In this document: positions 53,822 to 63,988 of the stretch, one piece after another
How positions within the stretch are numbered: position 1 is the first letter of the stretch
Layout of the letters: every line of letters starts with the position of its first letter
Assembly: GCA_026707665.1 (NCBI GenBank)
Contig: JAPOWK010000084.1
Coordinates: 23,392 to 87,391, forward strand
Direction of reading: 5' to 3'
Source: Chloroflexota bacterium
Lineage (GTDB): Bacteria; Chloroflexota; Anaerolineae; Aggregatilineales; Phototrophicaceae
DNA length: 64,000 bases
Position numbers and translations under genes: made by a program
The notes under the pieces: model-generated
Seen by the model: only the letters and a program-made list of their open reading frames with translations
Told to the model about the DNA's origin: nothing
Database searches by the model: none

Positions 53822-56800
53822 ATGTTTAGAGTTGTAAACCCGCAGGTCAACAGTGAAGTCATCAACAAGCTCGAGCAGCAGCAGCTTGACTTTTGGCGTT
53901 TCAATCGAGTCTTTGAGCGGACGACCAAGGGACGCGAGGATGCGCCTCGATATGTGTTTTATGAGGGTCCGCCAACGGCGAATGGCATGCCCGGCAGCCA
54001 TCATGTTCTGTCGCGCGCTTTCAAGGATATGTTCCCGCGCTACAAAGTCATGCAAGGCTACTATTGCCTGCGCCGCGGCGGTTGGGATACCCACGGATTG
54101 CCTGTTGAGATTGAGGTCGAAAAGGAACTCGGTTTTGAAAACAAGGGACAGATTGAAGAATATGGTGTGGCTGAGTTCAACGCCAAGTGTCGCGCCAATG
54201 TCTTCCAGCACATCAACGAGTGGGAAAAGCTGACCGAACGCACCGCTTTCTGGGTCAATCTTGACGATGCCTATGTCACCTTTTCCAACGATTACATCGA
54301 AAGCGTTTGGTGGATTCTCAAGCAATTCTGGGATAAGGGCTTGCTTTACCGCGGCTACAAGGTCGTGCCATACAGTCCGTCTTCCGGAACGCCTTTGAGT
54401 ACGCACGAGGTCGCGCAAGGCTACAAGACCATCGTCGATCCTAGCGTTTATGTGCGCTTTCCGGTTCGGGATCAGCCAGGCGTTTATCTGCTGGCTTGGA
54501 CGACGACCCCATGGACGCTACCGGCAAATGCCGCCTTGGCGGTCGGCGCCGATGTCGATTACGTGCAGGTGGCGGGTCCCGCGATTGACGGCGACGGGAC
54601 CGAGCAGCTGATCCTGGCCGATGCCCTCATGGACAAGGTGTTGTCGGATCCTGGAGAGTACAAGATCGTCAAGCGCTTCCGGGGCAGCGATCTGGTGGGC
54701 TGGCGCTATCAGCCGCTGTACACGTTTTTGCCCGTTGAACAGGACTACGCCTATGTCGTCGCCGCGGATTACGTCAGCACCGAAGACGGCACCGGCATCG
54801 TGCATACGGCGCCCGCATACGGCGTAGATGACCTGGCCACCGGGCACAAGCACGATTTGCCGGTTCTGATCACGGTGGATGAAACCGGGCACTTTGTGGA
54901 GGCGGTGTCGTCCTTCCGCGGTATGTGGTTCAAGGATGCCGATCGGCATATCATCAACGACTTGGCCGAACGCGGCTTGTTGTACCGTAACGAAACCTAT
55001 GAACATACATACCCGCATAACTGGCGAGACGGTTCGCCCCTGATGTATTTCGCTCGTGAGACCTGGTTCATCGATACGCTGAAGTACAAACAGAAGATGA
55101 TCGACCTTAACCAAACGGTGAATTGGGTTCCTCAGCATATTAGAGACGGGCGCTTTGGAAACTGGCTTGACGATCTCAAGGAGTGGTCGCTGGGCCGGGA
55201 ACGCTATTGGGGCACGCCTCTGCCCGTCTGGGTGGATGATCATACGGGTGAGATGATCTGCGTCGGCAGCGTTGAGGAGCTAAGCGAGCTCGCGGGCCGA
55301 GATCTGAGCGAGCTTGATCTGCATCGCCCCTACGTCGATGAGGTCACTTTCGAAAACCCAAACGGCGAAGGCGGTACGATGCGCCGCGTGCCGGAAGTGA
55401 TCGACGTCTGGTTTGACAGTGGCGCCATGCAGGTGGCTCAGTGGGGTTATCCAGTGCGAAACAGCGAGGTCCTGGAGGAGCAGCATCCAGCAGACTACAT
55501 CTGCGAGGCGGTGGATCAAACTCGCGGCTGGTTTTACAGTCTGCACGCTATCGCGGCGATGCTCTTTGAAACCGTCTCGTTCAAGAACGTTATCTGCCTG
55601 GGTCACATTCTTGATGAGAATGGCCAGAAGATGTCCAAGAGCCTGGGCAACGCGGTCGACCCCTGGATGGTACTGGAACAAGCCGGCGCCGATGCCTTCC
55701 GCTGGTATATGTATACATCGGGACCGCCGGGCGAATCGCGCCGCTTTTCGATCAATCTGGTAAATGATGTGATCAAGAAGTTTTGGTCCACATTGTGGAA
55801 TACCTACAGCTTCTTCGTCACCTATGCCAATATCGATGGCTGGACACCAGCGCAGAGCGCGCCCGCGCCCGCCGAACGCGACCTGCTGGACCAGTGGCTG
55901 CTGGCGGAGTTGCACATGTTGATTGGGACGGTTACGGATGCATTCGAAGAGTACGATGCGGTCAACGCGACCCGCCCGATTGAAGAGTTCGTGGAGCGCT
56001 TGAGCAATTGGTACGTGCGTCTGAGCCGCGATCGCTTCTGGAAGAGCGAAGCGGACAACGACAAACTTTCGGCTTATGCCACGCTCTACGAAACGCTGAC
56101 TACCGTGTCGCAGTTGTTGGCGCCAACGATGCCGTTCTTGAGCGAGGAGATCTATCGGAATCTCGTCGCGGAACAAGCTGGCGCGCCCGCTGACAGCGTA
56201 CACCTGTCAACATGGCCGGATTGTGACGCGGCTCTTGTCAACGAGAGCCTGACCGGAGAAATGTCGCTGGTGCGGCGCCTGGTCAGCTTGGGTCTCGCCG
56301 CTCGCAACGAAGCGCAGATTGGCGTTCGTCAACCGCTAGCGAGCGCGCAGTTTGCCTTGCGTGACGTTGCGGAAGCGCCGGTGGTGGAGCGCTACGCGGA
56401 TTTGATCAAAGGACAATTGAACATCAAGTCGGTAAGAGTGATGGGCGCCGACCAGGCCAGCGCCTTTGAGTCCACGACGACCTACAGTCTCAATCCACTT
56501 CCACGATTCTTAGGGCGCAAGTACGGCGAGGATTTCAAAGCGATTCAGTCTGCCTTGCGCGATGGTCAGCAAGAATTCGTGCGTCCATTCGCTGAAAAAC
56601 TGCTGGACGGCGAAGACATCACCATTGAGTTGAATGGGTCGAGCTTCGAGATCCTCAACCACGAATGCGAGGTCAAGGTTCGCGCGCAGACGCCCGAAGG
56701 GGCAGTTGAAGACGGTGGCTACATCGCGGTGTTGGACACGCGCTTGACATCGGACCTGCTGCAGGAAGGCCTGGCTCGCGAACTCATTCGCCGCATTCAA

Positions 56801-57025
56801 AACCTGCGCAAGACGGCGGACTTCGCGCTGGATGACCGCATCAGCATTGTCTATTGTGACGCTTCGGATACGATTGACGCTGTCATGCAATTGTTCAGTG
56901 GCTATATCACGGCCGAGACCCTTGCGGACAACTTGCGACCAGCTGAGATTCCGGACGACTATACGCAAGCATCTGTTGACATCAGAGGGGAGTCTCTGAT
57001 GATCGGCGTAAAGCGCGCGCAATAA
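53822..57025 (+). CDS. ileS: Isoleucyl-tRNA synthetase, type 2-like with G-x-H-H signature
   Basis: A 1067-residue class I synthetase charging tRNA(Ile). The catalytic start is FYEGPPTANGMPGSHHVLSR; the HIGH position reads Gly58-Ser-His60-His61, aligned with HIGH in the usual PPYANG-x-x-HIGH. The KMSKS loop is DENGQKMSKSLGNAVDPW near residue 600. The editing domain lies between (GVYLLAWTTTPWTLPANAAL near 220), and a long C-terminal helical region follows. Size and N-terminus fit the eukaryote-like IleRS2 group rather than E. coli IleRS1. GxHH in place of HxGH has been reported in mupirocin hyper-resistant IleRS2. The ribosome-binding site is weak (GGAG at 13 bases). Confidence 0.96.
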   Translation: MFRVVNPQVNSEVINKLEQQQLDFWRFNRVFERTTKGREDAPRYVFYEGPPTANGMPGSHHVLSRAFKDMFPRYKVMQGYYCLRRGGWDTHGLPVEIEVEKELGFENKGQIEEYGVAEFNAKCRANVFQHINEWEKLTERTAFWVNLDDAYVTFSNDYIESVWWILKQFWDKGLLYRGYKVVPYSPSSGTPLSTHEVAQGYKTIVDPSVYVRFPVRDQPGVYLLAWTTTPWTLPANAALAVGADVDYVQVAGPAIDGDGTEQLILADALMDKVLSDPGEYKIVKRFRGSDLVGWRYQPLYTFLPVEQDYAYVVAADYVSTEDGTGIVHTAPAYGVDDLATGHKHDLPVLITVDETGHFVEAVSSFRGMWFKDADRHIINDLAERGLLYRNETYEHTYPHNWRDGSPLMYFARETWFIDTLKYKQKMIDLNQTVNWVPQHIRDGRFGNWLDDLKEWSLGRERYWGTPLPVWVDDHTGEMICVGSVEELSELAGRDLSELDLHRPYVDEVTFENPNGEGGTMRRVPEVIDVWFDSGAMQVAQWGYPVRNSEVLEEQHPADYICEAVDQTRGWFYSLHAIAAMLFETVSFKNVICLGHILDENGQKMSKSLGNAVDPWMVLEQAGADAFRWYMYTSGPPGESRRFSINLVNDVIKKFWSTLWNTYSFFVTYANIDGWTPAQSAPAPAERDLLDQWLLAELHMLIGTVTDAFEEYDAVNATRPIEEFVERLSNWYVRLSRDRFWKSEADNDKLSAYATLYETLTTVSQLLAPTMPFLSEEIYRNLVAEQAGAPADSVHLSTWPDCDAALVNESLTGEMSLVRRLVSLGLAARNEAQIGVRQPLASAQFALRDVAEAPVVERYADLIKGQLNIKSVRVMGADQASAFESTTTYSLNPLPRFLGRKYGEDFKAIQSALRDGQQEFVRPFAEKLLDGEDITIELNGSSFEILNHECEVKVRAQTPEGAVEDGGYIAVLDTRLTSDLLQEGLARELIRRIQNLRKTADFALDDRISIVYCDASDTIDAVMQLFSGYITAETLADNLRPAEIPDDYTQASVDIRGESLMIGVKRAQ

Positions 57026-57052
57026 GTTGTAAGAACTAACCAACAAGAGTGG

Positions 57053-57091
57053 CAGGGCGAACGCAAAAATGGATTTCGCCCTGTTTTTTTT
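57053..57091 (+). terminator. Terminator after ileS
   Basis: CAGGGCGAA (57053-57061) pairs with TTCGCCCTG (57075-57083), nine perfect pairs, followed by eight T (57084-57091). It lies 27 bases after the ileS stop and separates ileS from the regulator gene. Confidence 0.92.
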
Positions 57092-57211
57092 CGCCAATTG
57101 CCTGCTAGAATTGGTAATAGGGTACAAAGTGCGTTTGTGTTCTTGTTTATTTTGCGTAATTGCGGCAGGATACGGACGCGCGCTGGTCGAAAGAATAGTT
57201 GGAATCTGGTC

Positions 57212-58864
57212 ATGTCAGATAAGAACGCGGCTTCGATTCAATCCTTGCTTCGTTACTCTTTACCATTGGGCGCGAGCATCGTCGCCGGCGACCCCGATAC
57301 ACAGGTGAATTGGTCAGTGACGATCAGGGCGCAGCCACCGGTCTTTCCCGATATCTACGGCGGCGAGTTGGCGCTGGTATCGATGGATGTTCTGCGAAGC
57401 TTCGACAGTCGCCTGACGCTTTCAAACGTCTTGCGCCAATTAGCGGATTTCGGCGTCAGTGGCGTGTTGGCAACCGGTTCTGTAGGGCAGGATGCGGTGG
57501 CAGCAGCCAATGACTGTGGCGTGGCGCTGCTGTCGGTGCCCGAAGATACCAGTCTCACCACTGTTGAGCGAGCGGTAAACGCATTGATTCTCAATCAATC
57601 GGCGCGCTTAACCGAGCGCGCGATCGAGATACAGCGTCAATTAACGCGGCTTTCGGCTGAGAATCGTGATCTTAACAGCTTGCTGCATGTGATGGCGCGA
57701 TCAACCGGCAAGCCAATCGCGATTCACGATGACGCGGGCAATTTGATCGCGCAGACCTTGCCTTATATGGGGCGCCGCGGTCTGAATGGTCGTGCCGCCG
57801 CGCCCACGCCGCATGATGAGTTCCAACATTGGCTCGCTGACGGAGCGCCATCCATGCTCGGCTCCATCGCGGCCAGCCCTCTCGGATTTACCACCGTACT
57901 CAGAGTGGAAAAGCGCGTTGCCGGATACCTGTCAGTGATTGACACAGCCGACAGTATGACGGAATTCGATCGACTCGTGTTGACCTACGGCGCCGATGTT
58001 TGCGCAATCGAGATGGCGAAGAACCGCGCAATCGCCTCTGCCGTGGAACAGACGCGGGGTGACTGGATTCAAATGTGGCTGAGCGGCACACCCGCTGATG
58101 ATGATCTACTGCGAACGCGCGCACAGCGTGCGGGTTTTCAACCGGATTCTCGTTACGCGGTGGCTGTATACCGGGCAATGGACGATTCAGGACAATCCAT
58201 ACCATTGGAGTCCGTAATCTCCTTGGTGAGGGATGACATGTCCCGGCGCGGCATCAATGGCGCTGTAGGTCAATACGTGGATGTCATCGTCGCGCTCTAT
58301 CCGCTTGATGTCGAAGACGCGGTAGCTATGGCGCGCGCGCGGTCTTTCATTGAGGATGTCCGGGCGCAGTTGGCTGTCCGCCGTTCAGAGGGCCAAGTGT
58401 CGGCTGGCATCAGTCGGCCCGCGAATGGGTTGTCCAGCCTGCGCGATGCTTATCGCGAGGCGAAGGACGCCGTCGGCATCGCCTACGAATTGAGCGATCA
58501 TGACACGACCACCTTTTACGGCGACCTCAAACTCTATCAGTTGCTGCTAGCGCTGAAAGAGCGCAATCTGGAGCATTTGCAGCGCTTTAGTCGTGATGCG
58601 CTTGGCCCCTTGATTGAACACGACAATCGCAAACAAGGCGACCTGGTGCGTACTTTAAATGGTTTCTTCGCCGCCAACGGTAATTTGGCGAAGGCGGCGC
58701 AAGAGTTGGATGTGCACCGCAATACGCTGGTTTATCGCCTGGAGCGAATCGCCGAATTGGCGGAACTTGATCTCGACGATTCAGACAATCGCTTGATTCT
58801 GCACCTGGCGCTGAAGACGCGGCGCGTCCTGGCGACGATACCGGGGGTGAAAACCACCGATTAA
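57212..58864 (+). CDS. PucR-family transcriptional regulator
   Basis: A 550-residue regulator. The N-terminal domain (about 1-150) with LLRYSLPLGASIVAGDPDTQ and GELALVSMDVLRSFDSRLTL matches the PucR input domain. The middle carries a GGDEF-like/CdaR region near 330-440. The C-terminal helix-turn-helix is FFAANGNLAKAAQELDVHRN followed by TLVYRLERI, near 500. PucR and CdaR relatives control purine, amino-acid or sugar-acid genes. Its target is not clear; it converges on gltB. The start ATG 57212 is inside a longer open frame, chosen because the family N-terminus begins here. Confidence 0.85.
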   Translation: MSDKNAASIQSLLRYSLPLGASIVAGDPDTQVNWSVTIRAQPPVFPDIYGGELALVSMDVLRSFDSRLTLSNVLRQLADFGVSGVLATGSVGQDAVAAANDCGVALLSVPEDTSLTTVERAVNALILNQSARLTERAIEIQRQLTRLSAENRDLNSLLHVMARSTGKPIAIHDDAGNLIAQTLPYMGRRGLNGRAAAPTPHDEFQHWLADGAPSMLGSIAASPLGFTTVLRVEKRVAGYLSVIDTADSMTEFDRLVLTYGADVCAIEMAKNRAIASAVEQTRGDWIQMWLSGTPADDDLLRTRAQRAGFQPDSRYAVAVYRAMDDSGQSIPLESVISLVRDDMSRRGINGAVGQYVDVIVALYPLDVEDAVAMARARSFIEDVRAQLAVRRSEGQVSAGISRPANGLSSLRDAYREAKDAVGIAYELSDHDTTTFYGDLKLYQLLLALKERNLEHLQRFSRDALGPLIEHDNRKQGDLVRTLNGFFAANGNLAKAAQELDVHRNTLVYRLERIAELAELDLDDSDNRLILHLALKTRRVLATIPGVKTTD

Positions 58865-58936
58865 GCTGGCGCCAGATTCTACGACGCTCAGCAGAAACGG
58901 GCTGCGGGCCTTTCGCAGGCAGCGCCCGGCTTCGGA

Positions 58937-61900
58937 TTAACTTTCGTTGACGATTTTGCGCGCCTCCGGCGGCGCGATCTTGACGAAGTGATCGCTCGGT
59001 CGCTTCAATAGCGGGTACAAAGGCTCGGCCGCGCCTGATTGATGGTTTTCTTCCAGGGTGCGGATGTATGCGTTCAGGAGCTCACGAATGTCATTGTGTC
59101 CGTCGTCGTCCAGCGGCTGAATCTCAACGACAGAGCCCGATGCGATGCGGCTTTGAATTGCCTCGATGGTCAAGCCCATTTTCGGCTGAACGCGCTGATA
59201 GACGACGCCGCCGGTCATGCCAGCGCACATCCAGGGACCGGGATCGCCCAAGACGACCGCGCGTCCCGAAGTCATATATTCAAAGGCGTATCCTTTGAGA
59301 TTGGCGCGCGCGCCCAATCCGCCCAAATTATCATTTAGCGGTTCCACGATTTCACCGCCGAAGACCACATCAGCGCCGCTCATTCGGATGCAGGCGCGGG
59401 TATCGGCATCGCCCTGTACGATGAATAGACCGCCTTGCGCGCCATAAGCGAAGCTCTTGCCGACCGAGCCGTCAAGCCGCCGCCCGTTGTGGTTGAGCCC
59501 CTTGAGGATCGATACTTTGCTGCCAGCGGCGCATTTTCCGACGCCATCTTGCGCGCCGCCCTCCACCAGTACATTGACCGGGTCGTCAATGAAGGCAGCC
59601 AAACCGTTGCCGGGGATCGCCGAATTGCTGAATGACAGATTAATGGCGCGTATGCGATTGGCTTGCGGCACATCCTGGCGTTTGATGGCGCCGGCCAAAT
59701 GTGTGCCCAAGGCGCGATCCATCGCCATGACTTGCTCGTCGTCATAGGTCAGTTCGTATTCGCCCTTGTCGACATATTCGGTGACGATATCCGTTATCTG
59801 CTTGCTCACCGTGTTGCGCGGACGCGACACGCGGCGGCCGCCCGGCTGTGCCGGCGTCAACTGCGCGCGCGGGACCGGACGCAGAAGGTGGCTGAGATCA
59901 ATACGGTCATGATGCGAGCGCTGAAAGAGCAAATCGGCGCGACCGACGATGTCTTGCAGGCTGCTGACACCCATCTTCCCCGCCCACTTGCGAATGTCAT
60001 CCGCCAGGGCGTCGAACATGGTGACGATGCTATGTGGCGAGCCGCGCTCCTCGAAGGGACGGAAGGCTTTGAAGTCCCGCTTCTCAGCCTCTTCTTTTGT
60101 CTTGACATGTGTCGTGATGCCGACATGACAAGTGCCATCCTGGCAGCCGCGGCAGATCGTGCAGCCGAGCGCCACCATCGCCAGGGTGGCGAAGCCGACG
60201 CGGTTGGCGCCCAGACAAACCATCTTGATCACATCGCGACCGCTCTTCATGCCGCCGTCGACCCACAGCTCGACATCGTCTCTCAAGCCGCTTTCGATCA
60301 AATGACGGTGCGCGAGCCAGACGCCGATCTCCGCCGGCAAGCCAACGTGCCGCAAGGCGTGTGCGCGCGCGGCGCCCGTGCCGCCGGTGTAGCCCGTAAT
60401 CGTGATGATATCAGCGCCCGCCTTAGCGACGCCGACAGCGATGATGCCAATGCCAGGAACGACCGGCAGCTTCACCGACACTTTGGCGTGCGGATTGGCT
60501 GTCTTGAGTTCGTCAATCAACTGGGCCAGGTCTTCAATGGAATAGAGATCGTGGTTGTTGCTGGGCGATATCAAGCCGATGCCGGGAGTCGTGCTGCGAA
60601 CAGCGGCGATCTGCTCGGTGACTTTGTAGCCCGGCAGATGTCCGCCTTCGCCCGGTTTCGCGCCCTGTCCGATTTTAATCTCGATATAATCGGCGGCGTT
60701 CAAAAAGGCGATGTTGACGCCGAAGCGACCCGATGCGACTTGCTGACCGCGATTGCGCGGATGCCGGCCGAGCAGGTCGTGAATCTCGCCACCTTCGCCG
60801 TTCATGCAAATGATGTTGAGCAGGTGCGCCGCCTCGGCATAAGACCGATAAGCCAATTCGCCTTGCGAGCCAAAGGACATCGCGCTGATGAGAACCGGCA
60901 TGTCGTAGCCCTTGATGCTGATGTCCACTTCGTCCGGCTCGACCGGCGTCTGACTCTCCTTGAGACCGAGCACATGTCGCAGAGACACCGGCATGTTTTC
61001 TTCCAGTTTGAGCAGCGTCTCGGTGTATTCATCAAATTGCAGTTCGCCATGGGCGACTGCCTCGGCTTTCTTCCACATCTTGGGATAGAACCGGTCCGGG
61101 TTCTTTAAGCGAGCTCGCACTTCGCCGCGGAATTCCTGCGCGCGTTCGCGGGCGTCATCATAGACCGATGTCCAGGTGAGACCGCGACCGGCCGAGCCAA
61201 AGTAGTTCGGCGTGCCGAGCAGATCGTTGATTGTCTGTGACAAGCCAATGGAACTGAAGCTATGCCCATATCCGCGCAGCTCGTGGCAGCCGACTGTCGA
61301 CGTGATCTTCTGCAATCCGGCATGAATGGCTTTCAAGGCATTGCCCATTGAAGATTCCACCTGTTCCGGGATCAATGGTTTCCTGCTGCCGCGCGGCGCC
61401 GTGCCCAAAGCCACAGCGTACATGGCATAGGGTAGGATCGCGTTGGCGCCCAGGCTCAGGCAGATGGCCAGGTCGTGCAAATCACGCAAGGCGCCGGTAC
61501 GGATGACTAAGCCTACTCGGCGTCTCAAATTCGGCCTGTGATCGGCCAGACGCAGCGCCTTGTCCACGGCGGCAATCGCCAAAAGCGGATCAATATACAG
61601 TTCCTCGCCCGATGCGATGGCGCTGTCGTCGAGGATTACGCATTGCGCGCCGTTCAATACCGCCTCGACCACACGCTTCTGCAAAGACTCGACTGCCTGG
61701 TCAACTGTTGTGTCCATGGGACAGCCCATCGAAAAGAAGGCGGCCTTGTCCTCGAAGGTATCAGCCAAGTCTTGAATGAGCATCGTACCGTGCCTGGTGG
61801 CGATATCCCGTATGCGCTCGATGTCATCGAACTCAGGGATGGCATCCAGCAAGAGCGGGATTTCCAGTCGGATCAGCGTGGCGTCCGCCTCGCGCCCGGC

Positions 61901-63640
61901 GGCAATTTCGGGTCGGCAGCCGATCAAAACCTGCGAGGAAAACTGCGCCTGTTCGCGTTCGCGGTCAATCGACGGGTTCGTCACGACAGCAATTGTCTCT
62001 TTGAAGAAGTCGGCGAGATTGGCCCGTGTATTGCTGATCGCCGCCAAGGGTCCATCCCAGCCTAACGATCCAATCTGCTCTTTGCCACTTTCGGACAGCG
62101 CTTTCACGATCTCTACGTGATAGCGTTCCCAGCCAAAGCCCGCCATGACAGCCGCGTTGACCTTGACCGGAGAATCAGCCCAAGGAAGTTCAGTTGCCGC
62201 TTTCCGCGATTCGACGCTACGCTCCAGAACGGCGACAGGCGCCGCCTGCGCTTGCAATTGCCCGCCGCCATTCGACGTGGGGCGGATGGGGTAATTGGGC
62301 GTGGGCGAAGCAGCCGACTGATTGATTTCCGCGCGCCAAATGCTGCCGGATGAGAAATCATAGGGCTGACGATCGCGATATCTGCTGTAGACATATTGCT
62401 GAATCGCCGGGTAGTCCATCACTTCGATCGGCTGCCCGGTGTTGACCTTCATCGCAATTTTCTCACCGGGCGCCATCGGCTTCGGGCTGACCGACATGGA
62501 GTCCAGCGCGTACACGCCCCGCTCTGAAGTGACGAAGTATTCCTTTTCCGTTTCACCGTACCATAGCGGGCGCAAGCCCAAGGCATCGACGCTGAAGACG
62601 GCCTCATTGCCGAGCCGCGCGACAACGGCCGCGGGACCCTGGGCAAAGGGACCGAAAGACTGTCGCAATTCGGCATACATGTCATGTATCTCAGGCGCAT
62701 TCTGAATGAGGTCGTGTTCGAATGGCGGGAAGATGTGCTCCATCGCCTCGATAAGGTCCAGACCATTGCGCATGCAAAGCGCGTATATCGTTCGGTCAAC
62801 ATCCTGGGAATCGGAGCCGTTCTCGACCATGGGGAAGTCAAGCATCTCAGATTCCAGCCGGAAGCGCGAAATGGTGTTGAACTCGCCATTGTGCTCGATG
62901 AGATTGAAGGGCTGGGCGCGCTCAAATATCGGATTGGTATTGGTGCTGTAACGCGCATGCCCCATCGTGATAGAGGACGCGTAGTCAGGATCGCGCAGCT
63001 CAGGGTAGTAGCGGCGCAGAATCTCGATCGTGCCCTGCACTTTGTAGACGACGCTGTGCGCCGAGAACGACGGAAAGTGAACTTCGAGTTCGCTCTCCAA
63101 TTGGACCTGCAGTTCGAACAGCGTGCGATCAAGCTGCTCCGATTGGATCTGTCCATTGATGCCGGCGAGTTGCCAGAACACGGGCTCGTTCGCTTCGGCG
63201 TTGGGACCCAGCACCTGCGGATTCACGCGGCCCGCGCGATCTAACAGAATATGCAAGCCAACTTCGCTGATTTGGCGGCAAATCTGGTCGACGATGTATT
63301 GGGCGCGCGCGCGGTCATGCGCCGGGATCATCACATGCGCGACCCAGAAGTTGCGATCCGTCGCCAGCGATGAACGCAAGCCCGCTTCCGCCAGCCACTT
63401 CGTCCAGAGTTGACGGGGGATGTCGGTCATGACGCCGACGCCGTCGCCCTCGCCATTCACATAACCGGTCCGGTGGCCCATACGGGTGAGCGCTTCAATG
63501 GTCCTCTTGACGTTGCCATGCGTAGCCTGCCCGCCTTTGCGTACTGAACAGATCAGGGCGCAGGCGTCGCGATGGTCCCGATCAATCGGGTGAAGATCGG
63601 CGAAGGGATCGTCGCTGTGCAAATCGTGTATGCGAGACAT
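58937..63640 (-). CDS. gltB: Glutamate synthase large subunit GltB
   Basis: A 1567-residue enzyme making glutamate from glutamine and 2-oxoglutarate. The class II glutaminase begins at Cys27 in RDACALICSVRKGG after a 26-residue propeptide, with GHARYSTNTNPIFERAQPFN and IEHNGEFNTISRFR near 235. The synthase domain has MSFGSQGELAYRSYAEAAH near 945, the FMN barrel with VIKMVCLGANRVGFATLAM, and the 3Fe-4S Cys in GCTICRGCQDGTCHVGITTH near 1170. The C-terminal GXGXG beta-helix is intact (GNGLAAFIDDPVNVLVEGGA). No gltD is adjacent, so the electron donor subunit is elsewhere or ferredoxin is used. Confidence 0.95.
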   Translation of the reverse strand: MSRIHDLHSDDPFADLHPIDRDHRDACALICSVRKGGQATHGNVKRTIEALTRMGHRTGYVNGEGDGVGVMTDIPRQLWTKWLAEAGLRSSLATDRNFWVAHVMIPAHDRARAQYIVDQICRQISEVGLHILLDRAGRVNPQVLGPNAEANEPVFWQLAGINGQIQSEQLDRTLFELQVQLESELEVHFPSFSAHSVVYKVQGTIEILRRYYPELRDPDYASSITMGHARYSTNTNPIFERAQPFNLIEHNGEFNTISRFRLESEMLDFPMVENGSDSQDVDRTIYALCMRNGLDLIEAMEHIFPPFEHDLIQNAPEIHDMYAELRQSFGPFAQGPAAVVARLGNEAVFSVDALGLRPLWYGETEKEYFVTSERGVYALDSMSVSPKPMAPGEKIAMKVNTGQPIEVMDYPAIQQYVYSRYRDRQPYDFSSGSIWRAEINQSAASPTPNYPIRPTSNGGGQLQAQAAPVAVLERSVESRKAATELPWADSPVKVNAAVMAGFGWERYHVEIVKALSESGKEQIGSLGWDGPLAAISNTRANLADFFKETIAVVTNPSIDREREQAQFSSQVLIGCRPEIAAGREADATLIRLEIPLLLDAIPEFDDIERIRDIATRHGTMLIQDLADTFEDKAAFFSMGCPMDTTVDQAVESLQKRVVEAVLNGAQCVILDDSAIASGEELYIDPLLAIAAVDKALRLADHRPNLRRRVGLVIRTGALRDLHDLAICLSLGANAILPYAMYAVALGTAPRGSRKPLIPEQVESSMGNALKAIHAGLQKITSTVGCHELRGYGHSFSSIGLSQTINDLLGTPNYFGSAGRGLTWTSVYDDARERAQEFRGEVRARLKNPDRFYPKMWKKAEAVAHGELQFDEYTETLLKLEENMPVSLRHVLGLKESQTPVEPDEVDISIKGYDMPVLISAMSFGSQGELAYRSYAEAAHLLNIICMNGEGGEIHDLLGRHPRNRGQQVASGRFGVNIAFLNAADYIEIKIGQGAKPGEGGHLPGYKVTEQIAAVRSTTPGIGLISPSNNHDLYSIEDLAQLIDELKTANPHAKVSVKLPVVPGIGIIAVGVAKAGADIITITGYTGGTGAARAHALRHVGLPAEIGVWLAHRHLIESGLRDDVELWVDGGMKSGRDVIKMVCLGANRVGFATLAMVALGCTICRGCQDGTCHVGITTHVKTKEEAEKRDFKAFRPFEERGSPHSIVTMFDALADDIRKWAGKMGVSSLQDIVGRADLLFQRSHHDRIDLSHLLRPVPRAQLTPAQPGGRRVSRPRNTVSKQITDIVTEYVDKGEYELTYDDEQVMAMDRALGTHLAGAIKRQDVPQANRIRAINLSFSNSAIPGNGLAAFIDDPVNVLVEGGAQDGVGKCAAGSKVSILKGLNHNGRRLDGSVGKSFAYGAQGGLFIVQGDADTRACIRMSGADVVFGGEIVEPLNDNLGGLGARANLKGYAFEYMTSGRAVVLGDPGPWMCAGMTGGVVYQRVQPKMGLTIEAIQSRIASGSVVEIQPLDDDGHNDIRELLNAYIRTLEENHQSGAAEPLYPLLKRPSDHFVKIAPPEARKIVNES

Positions 63641-63692
63641 ATCTCACCCTTGGAATAAGTTGAGCCGGTCCCTGCAATAATGCATTTCGCGA

Positions 63693-63724
63693 GGGTACTG
63701 CCCGGCTGATTCAGCCCCGTACCC
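63693..63724 (-). promoter_or_regulatory. Inverted repeat in the gltB leader
   Basis: GGGTAC (63693-63698) pairs with GTACCC (63719-63724), and inside GGCTGA (63704-63709) pairs with TCAGCC (63711-63716). The hairpin lies about 55 bases upstream of the gltB start and has no U run, so it may be a leader structure or an operator. Its role is unknown. Confidence 0.4.
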
Positions 63725-63946
63725 AAGCACTATGAATATGATATTAACTGATTTCGTCTTCTAATGCTACCAGACTTGCATCGCAGCGGCATTGAAAGAA
63801 GTTATGGATAATATAGCCGAATCACTGGGCAACATGTACAAAGAATGCCTGGCTTCATTTATCGTTAGTCTACAGCGAATTTGCAGATCTCCGCACATGC
63901 TTTAAGGCTTGTCCGGTACTGCAGAAAGCCTGCTTTTAGTACGTCT

Positions 63947-63988
63947 TACCCCATCCCCGGCCCTTCCCCAGTGAACTAGGGAAGGGTG
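63947..63988. repeat. Interspersed palindromic repeat, family A, copy 3
   Basis: TACCCCATCCCCGGCCCTTC followed by CCCAGTGAACTAGGGAAGGG matches the copy at 33447-33528 in orientation and the one at 8070-8115 in reverse. It lies at the right edge of the window in a gene-free stretch. Confidence 0.7.

Noticed and set aside
59663..61108. Plus-strand open frame of 481 codons opposite gltB
   Set aside because: It mirrors conserved gltB coding sequence and shows no recognisable domain.
63646..63685. Leader peptide for gltB (13 codons ending just before the gltB start)
   Set aside because: It has no run of a relevant amino acid, no terminator follows, and it overlaps the gltB ribosome-binding site.
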